Shown: positions 25,134 through 32,905 of the stretch, piece by piece
Position numbering within the stretch: the stretch's first letter is position 1
Layout of the letters: each line of letters begins with the position of its first letter
Assembly: GCF_030269485.1 (NCBI RefSeq)
Contig: NZ_BSTL01000052.1
Coordinates: forward strand, 1 to 39,281
DNA length: 39,281 nt
DNA from: Actinoplanes sp. NBRC 103695
GTDB taxonomy: Bacteria; Actinomycetota; Actinomycetes; Mycobacteriales; Micromonosporaceae
Direction of reading: 5' to 3'
Notes under the pieces: model-generated
Database searches by the model: none
What the model saw: only the letters and a program-made list of their open reading frames with translations
What the model was told of the DNA's origin: nothing
Position numbers and translations under genes: made by a program

Positions 25134-25430
25134 ATGCCGAACAACGACCTGATCGGTTACAACTACAACGCCATCTTCGAGGGCATCTCGCAGATGAACA
25201 AGGTGAACAAGAACATCGAAGGTCTCATCGAGAAGCTGTCGCAGGAGACGGGCACCGCGCTGGACAACTGGACCGGTTCGGCGGCCGGTAGCTACAACGT
25301 GATGGCGAACGACATCGAACAGAAGATCAGCGACATGAACTCGATCGTGCACGGACTGGCGAGCCAGATCGGCATTCGTTCGGACGACATGAAGCAGCAG
25401 GACGCCCGAAGCGGCAACCGCTTCCAGTAG
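25134..25430 (+). CDS. WXG100 protein (EsxA-like)
   Basis: The product has 98 residues from ATG 25134, six bases after GGGAG. It shows a classic WXG100 hairpin: helix 1 (QMNKVNKNIEGLIEKLSQET), turn ALDNWTGSAAGSY with WTG, helix 2 (DIEQKISDMNSIVHGLASQI) and a short polar tail. It probably forms a heterodimer with the product of the gene just upstream and is the main exported pair of this locus. Confidence 0.9.
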   Translation: MPNNDLIGYNYNAIFEGISQMNKVNKNIEGLIEKLSQETGTALDNWTGSAAGSYNVMANDIEQKISDMNSIVHGLASQIGIRSDDMKQQDARSGNRFQ

Positions 25431-25541
25431 TAGCGAGCAGGAGCTGCCGGGTTGCTCGTGAGCTGCCCGGCCCCTCTCTGACCTCGCCCGTCGGCCGACG
25501 TGGCGATCGGTGTCGCAACAGTTCGAATGGTGGGGTGAGTC

Positions 25542-28232
25542 GTGGCCACGGGCGAAGTCGGGACGTTCGACGAGAAGAGCCCGCCGACGCGGGAGACGTT
25601 CGGCGACTACCACGTCTGGACGGAGCTCACGCCGTACGTCGAGGACATCATCGATCTGGGCAAGGACCCGGCCAAGGAGTGGCACGTGGGCGGCGATGCT
25701 ATGACGGCGTCGCTCGTCTCGCTCGAGAACATGGTCGAGGACCTCCTCAACCTCACCAAGGAGGTAACCGGTGGCAGCAGCCCGTTCTTCGCCGGCGCCG
25801 CCGCTGACGCCTTCCAGGACCACGTGAACAAGCTGGTCGACAAGAGCCGCAAGGGCGTGCAGGACGTCATCCGGGCCAATAACTTCGGGGCAAGTACATA
25901 CGCCGTCGGCAATGCGCTCCGGAATTTCCGCACCGAGTTCTGGGCCATTGTGGACGCGGGTCACCGGCTGACGGACAAGCTGGAGAAGTACGCGAGCGAC
26001 CAGATCAACGCCATCTACGCCGACTTCCCCGAGGTCGACAAGCAGCCCGACCTGGACAAGGCGATGTCCCGCGCCTACCAGGCCGGCGAGCGCTGGACCA
26101 TGTCCAACCTGCGTGTCCTGCTCACGGACCTGTCCAACCACTACCGCGACATCGGCTCGCACTTCAGACCGCTCACCGTCGCGGTGCAGGAGAGGGTGGC
26201 GACCGGCAGCGGTGACGGGTCCGGCAGTGACGGCGGCGCCGACGGTGGTGGCAGCACCGATGGTGATGGCGAGGCCGGGGGCGACAGCGGGACCGGGGGC
26301 GACAGCGGAAGTGGCAGTGGCGGTGGCATTCTCGACACCGCTCAGGACCGGATTGGCGATGCCATCAACGACCTCAAGAACGGTGACCCCGAGCACGACG
26401 CCGCGCTGGACGACGCCAAGGCGGCAGCCGACAAGGCTCTCGAGGATCTGAAGGACGACTACGTCGCAGGGGATCGCGTCCTGGCCGGCGACGACAACGG
26501 CGCGGGCCTCCCGGGCGGCGGAACAGGCGGCGGAACAGGCGGCGGAACAGGCAGTGGCACGGGCGGTGGAACAGGGAGCAACGGTCCTGGGGCGGACGCC
26601 GCGCGGAACGCGGCGCTTCAGGACGCCCAAGACGCCGCCGGCGACGCCATCGACGGGCTCAAGAACGGCGATCCGGTCCACGATCAGGCTCTCGACGACG
26701 CGGGGGAGGCGGCCGGTGACGCCATCAACGATCTGATGGGCGGCGCGGACGCGCCGGGCGGCGGGGCGGACGGGGGCGGCAGCACCGCCGTACCGACGAC
26801 CTCGGCTGTCCCGGGCGGCGGCATGCCCAACCGCAGGAGCACCGCCGGTGGCGGCGGCGGGGACCCCGGCGAGGAGGCCGACGCCGCACGCCAGAAGGCG
26901 CTCGACGACGCGCAGCGCGCCGCGAACGACGCGATCGAAGGGCTCGGCGGCGGCGCGGACGGCGGCCAGGACCTCCCGGCCACGTCCTCGTCGGACCCGG
27001 CGGCCGATCAGGCGCGGCAGGACGCGCTGGACGATGCCCGGCAGGCGGCGAACGACGCGATCGACAACCTGACCGGTGAGGCGGAAGGCGACCCGGCGGC
27101 GGAAGCGGCGCGCGACGAGGCGCTCGACGACGCCAAAGAGGCGGCGGACAAGGCGATCGACGATCTGAAGGGCGAGTCCACCGGCGACCCGGAGGCCGAT
27201 CGGGCCCGCGACGAGGCGCTGGACCGGGCGAAGGACGCCGCCGGCAAGGCGATCGACGATCTCGGGCAGCAGAACGCCGGTGACGTCTCGCCCGAAGAGG
27301 CCCGCGAGCAGGCTCTTGAACAGGCCCAGCAGGCGGCCGACGATGCCATCGGGAAGCTCTCCGGGACGGGCGACCCCGCCGTGGACGACGCGCTCGCGGA
27401 CGCGCGGAAAGCGGCGGGCGGCGCGATCGGCGACACCGGCGGCGGGGACGATGGCCGCACCGCGGAGGAACAGGCGGCGCGCGACGACGCTCTCGGCGAC
27501 GCGAGGGAGGCGGCGGACAAGGCGATCGACGACCTGCTCGGCGATGACGCCATGTCGGATGCCCTCGACGCGGACGGCGATGGCCGACCGGATGCCGATC
27601 TGAACGGCGACGGGACGATCGACGACAGCGAGGCGGAGGCGCTGCGGGACGATGCGCTCGCCGACGCGAGGGACGCGTCCGACGAGGCGATCGACAAGAT
27701 GATCCAGGACGTCAAGGACGGTGCGGGCACCGACGGGCTCACCGATGCCGAGCGGCAGGCCCGCATCGACGCGCTGCAGGACGCGAAGGACACCGCCGAC
27801 GATGCGATCGACGAGCTGGTTCAGGAGGGAGGCGACCACTCCTCGACGCTCTCCGACTTCCTGCACGGCAACGGCGACCCCACCGCGGATCTGCGGACGA
27901 CCGGAAGTGGTGGCGGCGCCGGAAGCGGTGGTGGTGGCAGCGGTGGCGGGCCGGGCGGTGCCGGCAACCCCGACCTGCCCGCGCCGCTGGAACTCGCCCC
28001 GGTCACCGGGCACGCGAGTGGCAGCCGGGACGACGCCGCCCTGCTTTCCCCGGCGGCCGGCGGCGCCGGCCAGCCCGGCTCGGGCATGCCGATGGCTCCG
28101 CCGATGGGCGGCGGCGCGGGCGGCCAGGGCGACCGCGACCGCGAGCGCAACACTTGGCTCGTCGGTGAGGACGGCATGTGGGGCGAGGACGACGATGGCG
28201 CCGTCTCCAGCAGTGCCGTGGGCAGGGAATGA
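25542..28232 (+). CDS. Large type VII-associated protein with 13 acidic helical repeats and an EF-hand-like loop
   Basis: The product has 896 residues from GTG 25542. Residues 1-225 form a helical, WXG-like region (EDLLNLTKEVTGGSSPFF, AGAAADAFQDHVNKLVDKSR). After a Gly/Ser-rich stretch, about 13 repeats follow with the consensus ALDDAKEAADKAIDDL, joined by Gly/Asp-rich or GDP-containing loops, between about 263 and 765. Between repeats 11 and 12 lies DLNGDGTIDDSE (residues 686-697), a full 12-position EF-hand/dockerin-type calcium loop, preceded by a DADGDG motif. The end is Gly/Pro/Met-rich and closes WLVGEDGMWGEDDDGAV. No enzymatic domain is visible. It is probably an exported adhesin-like, fibrous or calcium-responsive structural protein. 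The next gene overlaps its stop. Confidence 0.75.
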   Translation: MATGEVGTFDEKSPPTRETFGDYHVWTELTPYVEDIIDLGKDPAKEWHVGGDAMTASLVSLENMVEDLLNLTKEVTGGSSPFFAGAAADAFQDHVNKLVDKSRKGVQDVIRANNFGASTYAVGNALRNFRTEFWAIVDAGHRLTDKLEKYASDQINAIYADFPEVDKQPDLDKAMSRAYQAGERWTMSNLRVLLTDLSNHYRDIGSHFRPLTVAVQERVATGSGDGSGSDGGADGGGSTDGDGEAGGDSGTGGDSGSGSGGGILDTAQDRIGDAINDLKNGDPEHDAALDDAKAAADKALEDLKDDYVAGDRVLAGDDNGAGLPGGGTGGGTGGGTGSGTGGGTGSNGPGADAARNAALQDAQDAAGDAIDGLKNGDPVHDQALDDAGEAAGDAINDLMGGADAPGGGADGGGSTAVPTTSAVPGGGMPNRRSTAGGGGGDPGEEADAARQKALDDAQRAANDAIEGLGGGADGGQDLPATSSSDPAADQARQDALDDARQAANDAIDNLTGEAEGDPAAEAARDEALDDAKEAADKAIDDLKGESTGDPEADRARDEALDRAKDAAGKAIDDLGQQNAGDVSPEEAREQALEQAQQAADDAIGKLSGTGDPAVDDALADARKAAGGAIGDTGGGDDGRTAEEQAARDDALGDAREAADKAIDDLLGDDAMSDALDADGDGRPDADLNGDGTIDDSEAEALRDDALADARDASDEAIDKMIQDVKDGAGTDGLTDAERQARIDALQDAKDTADDAIDELVQEGGDHSSTLSDFLHGNGDPTADLRTTGSGGGAGSGGGGSGGGPGGAGNPDLPAPLELAPVTGHASGSRDDAALLSPAAGGAGQPGSGMPMAPPMGGGAGGQGDRDRERNTWLVGEDGMWGEDDDGAVSSSAVGRE
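26514..26549 (+). repeat. Three perfect 12-bp repeats (GGCGGCGGAACA)
   Basis: Three identical units encode GGGT steps in the Gly/Thr-rich spacer between the second and third helical repeats of the large protein. A less exact copy continues to about 26576. This is a likely slippage site. Confidence 0.9.
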
Positions 28233-29152
28233 CGATGAGCGCAGCGCAGCCGTGCACCCTGCACGAGGTCTCCGCGGCCCTGGAGGCCACTTCGCCCGCG
28301 GCCGTGGAGCGCGGGGCGGTCGCGTTCGACGACGCGCGGCGGGGCCTGCGGGCCTTGGTCGGTCGCCTCGACCGCACCCTCGGCGACCTGGAGGAGGCGT
28401 GGCGGGGAGCGGCGGCCGTCGGCGCGCGGCTGGAGGAGCCGCTGCGCCGCACCCGCGAACTGCTGCATTTGCTGGACGACGGCGAGTACGGGCGGCAGCT
28501 TCGCGTCACCGCGAACGCTCTCGCGGCCGGCCAGGCCCGGGTCCGGGATCTGACGGCGCAGCAGGTGGCCGGCCTCACGGACGTCCCGTTCGACCAGCAG
28601 GCCCAGAGCATCCTGCACGACGTCGCGGAGGGATATCGGGACGTGGGCATCGCGATCGGCGGCCAGTCGCCACCACCGGACGCGATCGTTGAGGAGCCCG
28701 GCCTGGGCCGGATCCTGATCGAGGCCGCACGGGACGACTCCGCGCGTCTGGAGCTCGCGGCGACCGATCCGGCCGACCTCTTCCGGCCGTCCGGGTCGGC
28801 GCGCGCACTGGCGCAGCCAGGTGACCCGCTGCTCCCACCCCCGGCGGCGGCCGGAGGTGGGGCGGGCAGCGGCATGCCGATGATGCCCTTCATGCCACCG
28901 ATGGGTGGCGCCATGGGCGGGATGGGCGGCGGCCTGGGTGGGGCGGGCGGCGTGCCGGAGGCATCGGCGCAGAAGCGCGGGAACCTTCAGGGCGATCCGG
29001 CGGCCTGGGGTAACGGTCAGGAGGACGGCTGGAGCGTCATCGGACGGAAGGCGCGGGCCGAGGAACGGGTCGAGACCGCCCGCGCGGACTTCCACAGGGA
29101 CCTGGAAGAACAGATCAGAAAGGCGACGAGGGGGAACCACCGCGATGTCTGA
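28229..29152 (+). CDS. WXG-containing protein with Gly/Met-rich segment, likely secretion substrate
   Basis: The product has 307 residues. ATG 28229 overlaps the preceding stop (ATGA); ATG 28235 has better ribosome-site spacing and is equally possible. The N-terminal 150 residues are helical with a WRG motif (LEEAWRGAAAVGARL), which is reminiscent of PPE/WXG substrate domains. A flexible PMMPFMPPMGGAMGGMGGG region follows at about 235-262. The end is charged and helical (EERVETARADFHRDLEEQIR). The same start pattern (charged helices) and the same GSGMPM motif occur at the end of the upstream large protein (GSGMPMAPPMGGG), so the two may be related or interact. No known family is assigned. Confidence 0.65.
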   Translation: MTMSAAQPCTLHEVSAALEATSPAAVERGAVAFDDARRGLRALVGRLDRTLGDLEEAWRGAAAVGARLEEPLRRTRELLHLLDDGEYGRQLRVTANALAAGQARVRDLTAQQVAGLTDVPFDQQAQSILHDVAEGYRDVGIAIGGQSPPPDAIVEEPGLGRILIEAARDDSARLELAATDPADLFRPSGSARALAQPGDPLLPPPAAAGGGAGSGMPMMPFMPPMGGAMGGMGGGLGGAGGVPEASAQKRGNLQGDPAAWGNGQEDGWSVIGRKARAEERVETARADFHRDLEEQIRKATRGNHRDV

Positions 29153-29597
29153 CGAGACGGATCAACCGGCGGCCGCCGGCCAGCTGGAGGCCCTGTTCAG
29201 TGTCCTGGCCGACGAGCAGCACAAGCTCGCCGAGTTCCAGCGGAAGATGAGCGAGGCGAGCACCGTCGTCGACTCGCCGAACAGGATGGTCAGCGCGACC
29301 TTCGACGGGCGGGGTGAGCTGGTCAAGCTCACCTTCAACAACACCCGGTACCGCACCATGTCGGCGGCGGAACTGGCAACTACGCTGATGGACACCATCA
29401 AGCGCGGGCGGGCCGCGGCGTTCAGCCAGATCGACCAGCTGGCGGGCCGGGAGGTGCTGCCCGGCATCGACTTCGGGCAGCTGGCCGCCGGCAACCTCGA
29501 CCTCAACGAGGTGGTGGGCACGATCATGACTTCCGCGATCGACCTGCCCGGCATCGCCAAGGCCGTCAAGCGGGAGACGGGCCGCACCGATGGCTGA
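29145..29597 (+). CDS. YbaB/EbfC-family nucleoid-associated-type protein
   Basis: The product has 150 residues from ATG 29145 behind GAGGGGG, overlapping the previous gene by eight bases. An N-terminal helix (QLEALFSVLADEQHKLAEFQ) is followed by the YbaB pattern of SATFDGRGELVKLTFN strands and a second helix. YbaB proteins are DNA-binding dimers, and related proteins often occur in actinobacterial type VII clusters, where their role is unclear. The C-terminal extension (about 110-150) is longer than in housekeeping YbaB. It might act as a chaperone for its neighbours rather than as a DNA binder. Confidence 0.7.
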   Translation: MSDETDQPAAAGQLEALFSVLADEQHKLAEFQRKMSEASTVVDSPNRMVSATFDGRGELVKLTFNNTRYRTMSAAELATTLMDTIKRGRAAAFSQIDQLAGREVLPGIDFGQLAAGNLDLNEVVGTIMTSAIDLPGIAKAVKRETGRTDG

Positions 29598-29904
29598 CGT
29601 GACCAGGGTCGACCCGGAGCCGGCCAAGCATGTCTTCAAGGTCGTGGGCTCCGTCGCCGAGGATCTCGAAGTGGCGCTGGCGCGGGTCACGAACGTACGG
29701 TCCACCTTGCCGCAGCCGTGGGGCACCGATGAATACGGCCAGCGGTTCAGCCAGCAACGCGAGCAGAACGCGAGTGACACCCTGGAGAGCCTCCGCGGCT
29801 CCGTCGAGTCCCTGAAAATTCTCGGCGAGAACGGCGAGAACGCGGTTGACAACTTCGTCGAGATGGACGCCCAGAACGCCGCCAACCTCGCGCCGGACTC
29901 CTGA
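29590..29904 (+). CDS. Small WXG100-like protein (PWGTDEYG type)
   Basis: The product has 104 residues from ATG 29590, overlapping the YbaB-like gene by eight bases. Two helices (AKHVFKVVGSVAEDLEVALA and ASDTLESLRGSVESLKIL) surround a loop with LPQPWGTDEYGQRF. That W-G-x-D-x-x-G pattern is typical of the EspC-like or long-loop subgroup of type VII targets. Acidic C-terminus. It is co-transcribed with the EccA-like gene downstream and could be its client. Confidence 0.7.
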   Translation: MADVTRVDPEPAKHVFKVVGSVAEDLEVALARVTNVRSTLPQPWGTDEYGQRFSQQREQNASDTLESLRGSVESLKILGENGENAVDNFVEMDAQNAANLAPDS

Positions 29905-29937
29905 CCGGACCGGCTCCCAGATGGAGGTCTCCCGAGC

Positions 29938-32373
29938 GTGAAACAGCGGACGATCACGGTCGCGCAGTCGGCGGGATCCGGCTATCGGACGCTCGGTGCG
30001 GCGCTGGCCGCGGCAACGGACGGCTCGGTGATCACCGTGCGGCCCGGCAGCTACAGCGAGAACCTGGTCCTGACGAAGATGGTCACCATCACGGCGGAGG
30101 ACGGGCCCGGCACGGTGCGGCTCACTGCGCCCTCCGGGATACCTGTCCTGCTCGCCGCCGAGTCGGCCGCGCTGTCCGGGCTGTCGATCATGGCGACCGA
30201 CGCCGACAGCCCCGCACTGGTCATGACCGCGGGTCAGCTCAGCGTGACCGAGTGTGAGCTGGCCTCGTCGGCCTGGGCGACCGTCTTCGTCCGCGACCAG
30301 GGCTCGCTGACCATGCGCGGCAGTCACGTCACCAACAGCGTCGGGGCCGGGGTCGTGGTCACCTCGCGTACCGGGAGCATGCTCGACGACTGCCGGATCG
30401 AGAAGCTCGGCACCTCTGGTGTGGTCGTGGCGGAACACGGCAATCTGCAGGTCCGCTCCTGCACGGTGCGCGAGGCGCGCGGCAACGGCATCTGCATCAA
30501 CGGCCACGGCAAGATCTCCATCGAGGACACCGAAATCTCGGGCACCAGTAAGCCGGCGTTCGCCGCGGAGCAGCAGTCCGAGGCCACCGTACGGCGGCTG
30601 ACCGTGCGGCGAGCCGGCGGCGTCGGTCTCTATCTGGCGACGGCGGGGGTATCCACCCTGGAGGATTGCACGGTGGAGGGCAGCAGCGCGGACGGCGTGT
30701 TCACCGACGAGCGGTGCGCGCCCACACTGCGGCGCCTCCGGGTGACCGACGCACGCCGCAGCGGCTTTCGTTTCACCGGCCGCTCGGCCGGCCGGATGGA
30801 CTCGTGCATCGCCACCAGAATCTCCGGCGTCGGCGTCAGCGTCGGCGACCGGAGCACCCCGGAGCTGACCAACACGACGGTCAGCGACTGCACGGGCGCC
30901 GGTGTGCACCTCGGCGGTGGCGCCGACCCGCTGTTGCATCGGTTGCAGATCCTCGACTGCGACGGCGCGGCGATCGAGGTCTCGGAAGCGGCCCGCGGCC
31001 GGTTCGAGAACGTCACGATCGAGAGGTGCGGCGGCGCCGGCGTGAAGGTCGGTGGTGGCGCGCACCCGTCGGTGAGCGGCTTGAGCCTGCGCGGCAGTTC
31101 GGGCGCCGGGGTGATCGTCGAGGAGGCGACGGCCTCGTTCACCGACTGCGACATCGCCGACGTCAGCGCGGTGGGCGTGTCCGTGGGTACGGGCGCGGAG
31201 GTGTCCCTGACCGGATGCCGGGTGCATGACGGGGCGGCGGACGGGATCGTCTTCGCCGACGGCGCGACCGGGACAGTGACCGGCTCGGAGTTCACGGCCA
31301 ACGCGGGCGACGGCATCGCGGTGCGCACCGCTCGCTCCGTACGCATCACCGGCTGCACCGTCCGGGACAACCAGGGCTCCGGGCTGCGCCAGGGCGAGCC
31401 GGTCGGGATGCTGACCGTCGAGGGGCTCACCAGCTCCCGCAACCGGCTGCCGGACGGCTACGGTTCGGCCACCGCCGACGCATCGGCCCCGGCGGACGCC
31501 GGTCCGTCGCCGGCCGAGGAGCGCAAGCCGGTCTCCCGCGGCTCGGACCCGCTGCGCGAGTTGCAGTCGCTGGTCGGTCTGGACGGCGTGAAGCAGGAGG
31601 TCACGTCACTCATCAACTTGAACAAGATGTCCAAGCGGCGGCAGGAGGCCGGCCTGGCCGCGCCCCCGATGGCCCGGCACCTGGTCTTCGCCGGCTCCCC
31701 GGGCACCGGGAAGACCACGATCGCGCGGCTGTACGGCAAGATCCTCGGCGAACTCGGTGTGCTGCGGAAGGGACACCTCGTCGAGGCTGCCCGCGCGGAC
31801 CTGGTCGCTCAGATCATCGGTGGCACGGCGATCAAGACAACCGAGGTGTTCACCTCGGCGCTCGGCGGCGTGCTGTTCATCGACGAGGCGTACACGCTGA
31901 GCAACAGTCGCGGTGGGACCGGCCCCGACTTCGGGCGCGAGGCGATCGACACGCTGGTCAAGCTGATGGAGGACCACCGCGAGGACGTGGTGGTGATCGC
32001 GGCTGGCTACTCTGCTGACATGCAGCGGTTCCTGCAGGCAAACCCCGGTCTGGAGTCCCGTTTCAGCCGGACCATCGAGTTCAGCAACTACTCGCCGGCC
32101 GAGCTCGTGACCATCGTGGAGAATCAGTGCGAGAAGCACGACTACCGGCTGGATTCGGCAGCGGCAGCGGCCCTGCTGACCCACTTCGACCGGATCCCGA
32201 AGGACGGCACCTTCGGCAACGGCCGCGAGGCTCGCAAGGTGTTCGAGCGGATGGCCGACATGCAGGCGTCCCGGCTGGCGTCCGCGCCGGACGTGACCAC
32301 CGCCGACCTGGCTGTGCTCACCGCCGAGGACCTGCCGGCCGTGCGAGGCCGGGTCGGCGCGCAGGGCGGCTGA
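29938..32373 (+). CDS. EccA-like AAA+ ATPase with N-terminal right-handed beta-helix
   Basis: The product has 811 residues from GTG 29938. Residues 1 to about 495 are about 20 short beta-helix turns of the pectate-lyase/NosD type (repeated 'VxxCxVxxxxxxGVxVxxG' steps, for example GAGVKVGGGAHPSVSGLSLR). A linker at about 500-530 leads to a CbxX/CfqX-type AAA+ domain from about 537, with Walker A GSPGTGKT (Lys592), Walker B LFIDEAY (Asp649, Glu650) and an SRF arginine region (ESRFSRTIEF). The AAA+ half is that of EccA, the cytosolic ATPase of ESX systems. EccA normally carries TPRs at its N-terminus, so the beta-helix is a different client-binding front end. There is no signal peptide, so the helix should be cytoplasmic. 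Confidence 0.92.
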   Translation: MKQRTITVAQSAGSGYRTLGAALAAATDGSVITVRPGSYSENLVLTKMVTITAEDGPGTVRLTAPSGIPVLLAAESAALSGLSIMATDADSPALVMTAGQLSVTECELASSAWATVFVRDQGSLTMRGSHVTNSVGAGVVVTSRTGSMLDDCRIEKLGTSGVVVAEHGNLQVRSCTVREARGNGICINGHGKISIEDTEISGTSKPAFAAEQQSEATVRRLTVRRAGGVGLYLATAGVSTLEDCTVEGSSADGVFTDERCAPTLRRLRVTDARRSGFRFTGRSAGRMDSCIATRISGVGVSVGDRSTPELTNTTVSDCTGAGVHLGGGADPLLHRLQILDCDGAAIEVSEAARGRFENVTIERCGGAGVKVGGGAHPSVSGLSLRGSSGAGVIVEEATASFTDCDIADVSAVGVSVGTGAEVSLTGCRVHDGAADGIVFADGATGTVTGSEFTANAGDGIAVRTARSVRITGCTVRDNQGSGLRQGEPVGMLTVEGLTSSRNRLPDGYGSATADASAPADAGPSPAEERKPVSRGSDPLRELQSLVGLDGVKQEVTSLINLNKMSKRRQEAGLAAPPMARHLVFAGSPGTGKTTIARLYGKILGELGVLRKGHLVEAARADLVAQIIGGTAIKTTEVFTSALGGVLFIDEAYTLSNSRGGTGPDFGREAIDTLVKLMEDHREDVVVIAAGYSADMQRFLQANPGLESRFSRTIEFSNYSPAELVTIVENQCEKHDYRLDSAAAAALLTHFDRIPKDGTFGNGREARKVFERMADMQASRLASAPDVTTADLAVLTAEDLPAVRGRVGAQGG

Positions 32374-32395
32374 GAGAAGTTGCCGGAGCTTGAGA

Positions 32396-32413
32396 TGAGG
32401 GGGACTACCCTCA
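32396..32413. promoter_or_regulatory. LuxR/GerE-type palindromic box 4
   Basis: TGAGGG and CCCTCA form perfect inverted arms around GGACTA; the inner core can be read as GGGACTACCC. It lies 22 bases after the EccA-like stop, upstream of ECF-type promoter P5, with a TAGTAT -10-like hexamer at 32457-32462. The arm spacing is two bases longer than in boxes 1-3, so membership is less sure. Confidence 0.4.
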
Positions 32414-32422
32414 CAGAAAGTC

Positions 32423-32450
32423 CGAACGCCGAGCCGCCCGGCTCCGTTAA
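32423..32450 (+). promoter_or_regulatory. ECF-type promoter P5 (CGAAC-N17-CGTT)
   Basis: CGAAC at 32423-32427 and CGTTAA from 32445 are separated by 17 bases. The predicted start near 32457 gives a leader of 15-30 bases to the zinc-finger gene. It differs from the other four sites by C in place of T before GAAC. Confidence 0.6.
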
Positions 32451-32471
32451 CTGAGTTAGTATTTTCTCAGC

Positions 32472-32834
32472 ATGGACGGGGGCGGCATGGACGGTGACGA
32501 GGCTCGCGGATTCGCCCGGAGCGCCGCGGCGGGCAACCACTGTTGCAACGACCTGGCTGTCCAGGAGTTGCTCGGATTCCTCGTGCTTGACCGGCTTACC
32601 GCGGCCGACTGGGCACGGGTGGAGCATCATCTGGACGAGTGCCCGCCGTGCGTGGCGGAGGTGGCCGGTTTTCAGGAGGTCACGAACGCCCTCGACCTGC
32701 TCACGCCCGTGGACGTCGCGGAGTTGCTGGCCGCACCGTCGCATCGCCATGGCCGGCGTCCCGGAACCGGCACGCGGACCACGGGCACAGCGATGACCCT
32801 TCTGGCGCTCATGTCGATGTTGCGGAAGCGATGA
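32472..32834 (+). CDS. Small zinc-finger (zf-HC2) anti-sigma-like protein
   Basis: The product has 120 residues from ATG 32472; ATG 32487 is possible. The HxxxCxxC motif is His53, Cys57 and Cys60 (EHHLDECPPC), in the same setting as the anti-sigma factor at 9869 (LIGFLALGRLSPDE versus LLGFLVLDRLTAAD). A weakly hydrophobic C-terminus (TAMTLLALMSML) is too short for a sure membrane helix. It may be a soluble antagonist or co-regulator of the same sigma factor, whose promoter motif precedes it, or of the region-4-only protein downstream. Confidence 0.75.
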   Translation: MDGGGMDGDEARGFARSAAAGNHCCNDLAVQELLGFLVLDRLTAADWARVEHHLDECPPCVAEVAGFQEVTNALDLLTPVDVAELLAAPSHRHGRRPGTGTRTTGTAMTLLALMSMLRKR

Positions 32835-32883
32835 GCCCGAAGGGTACGCAGTGCCGTGAAAGGGCTTGAAAGGGCGAGAAAAA

Positions 32884-32897
32884 GGTACGTTCGTACC
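32884..32897. promoter_or_regulatory. Short palindrome GGTACG-TT-CGTACC before the sigma-like gene
   Basis: Perfect 6+2+6 inverted repeat ends nine bases before GTG 32906, within an A-rich stretch (GAGAAAAAGG). It could be an operator. It is too short for a terminator and has no T run. Confidence 0.35.
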
Positions 32898-32905
32898 GTC
32901 CCGGC

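Noticed and set aside
24732..28013. Open minus-strand frame of over 1000 codons opposite the repeat protein
   Set aside because: Its apparent Val/Arg repeats mirror the DNA repeats of the plus-strand gene, which has a proper start and coupled neighbours.
32860..32893. Possible sixth ECF site (TTGAAA to CGTT) before the region-4-only gene
   Set aside because: The spacer is 16 rather than 17 bases and the block is GAAA, not GAAC.
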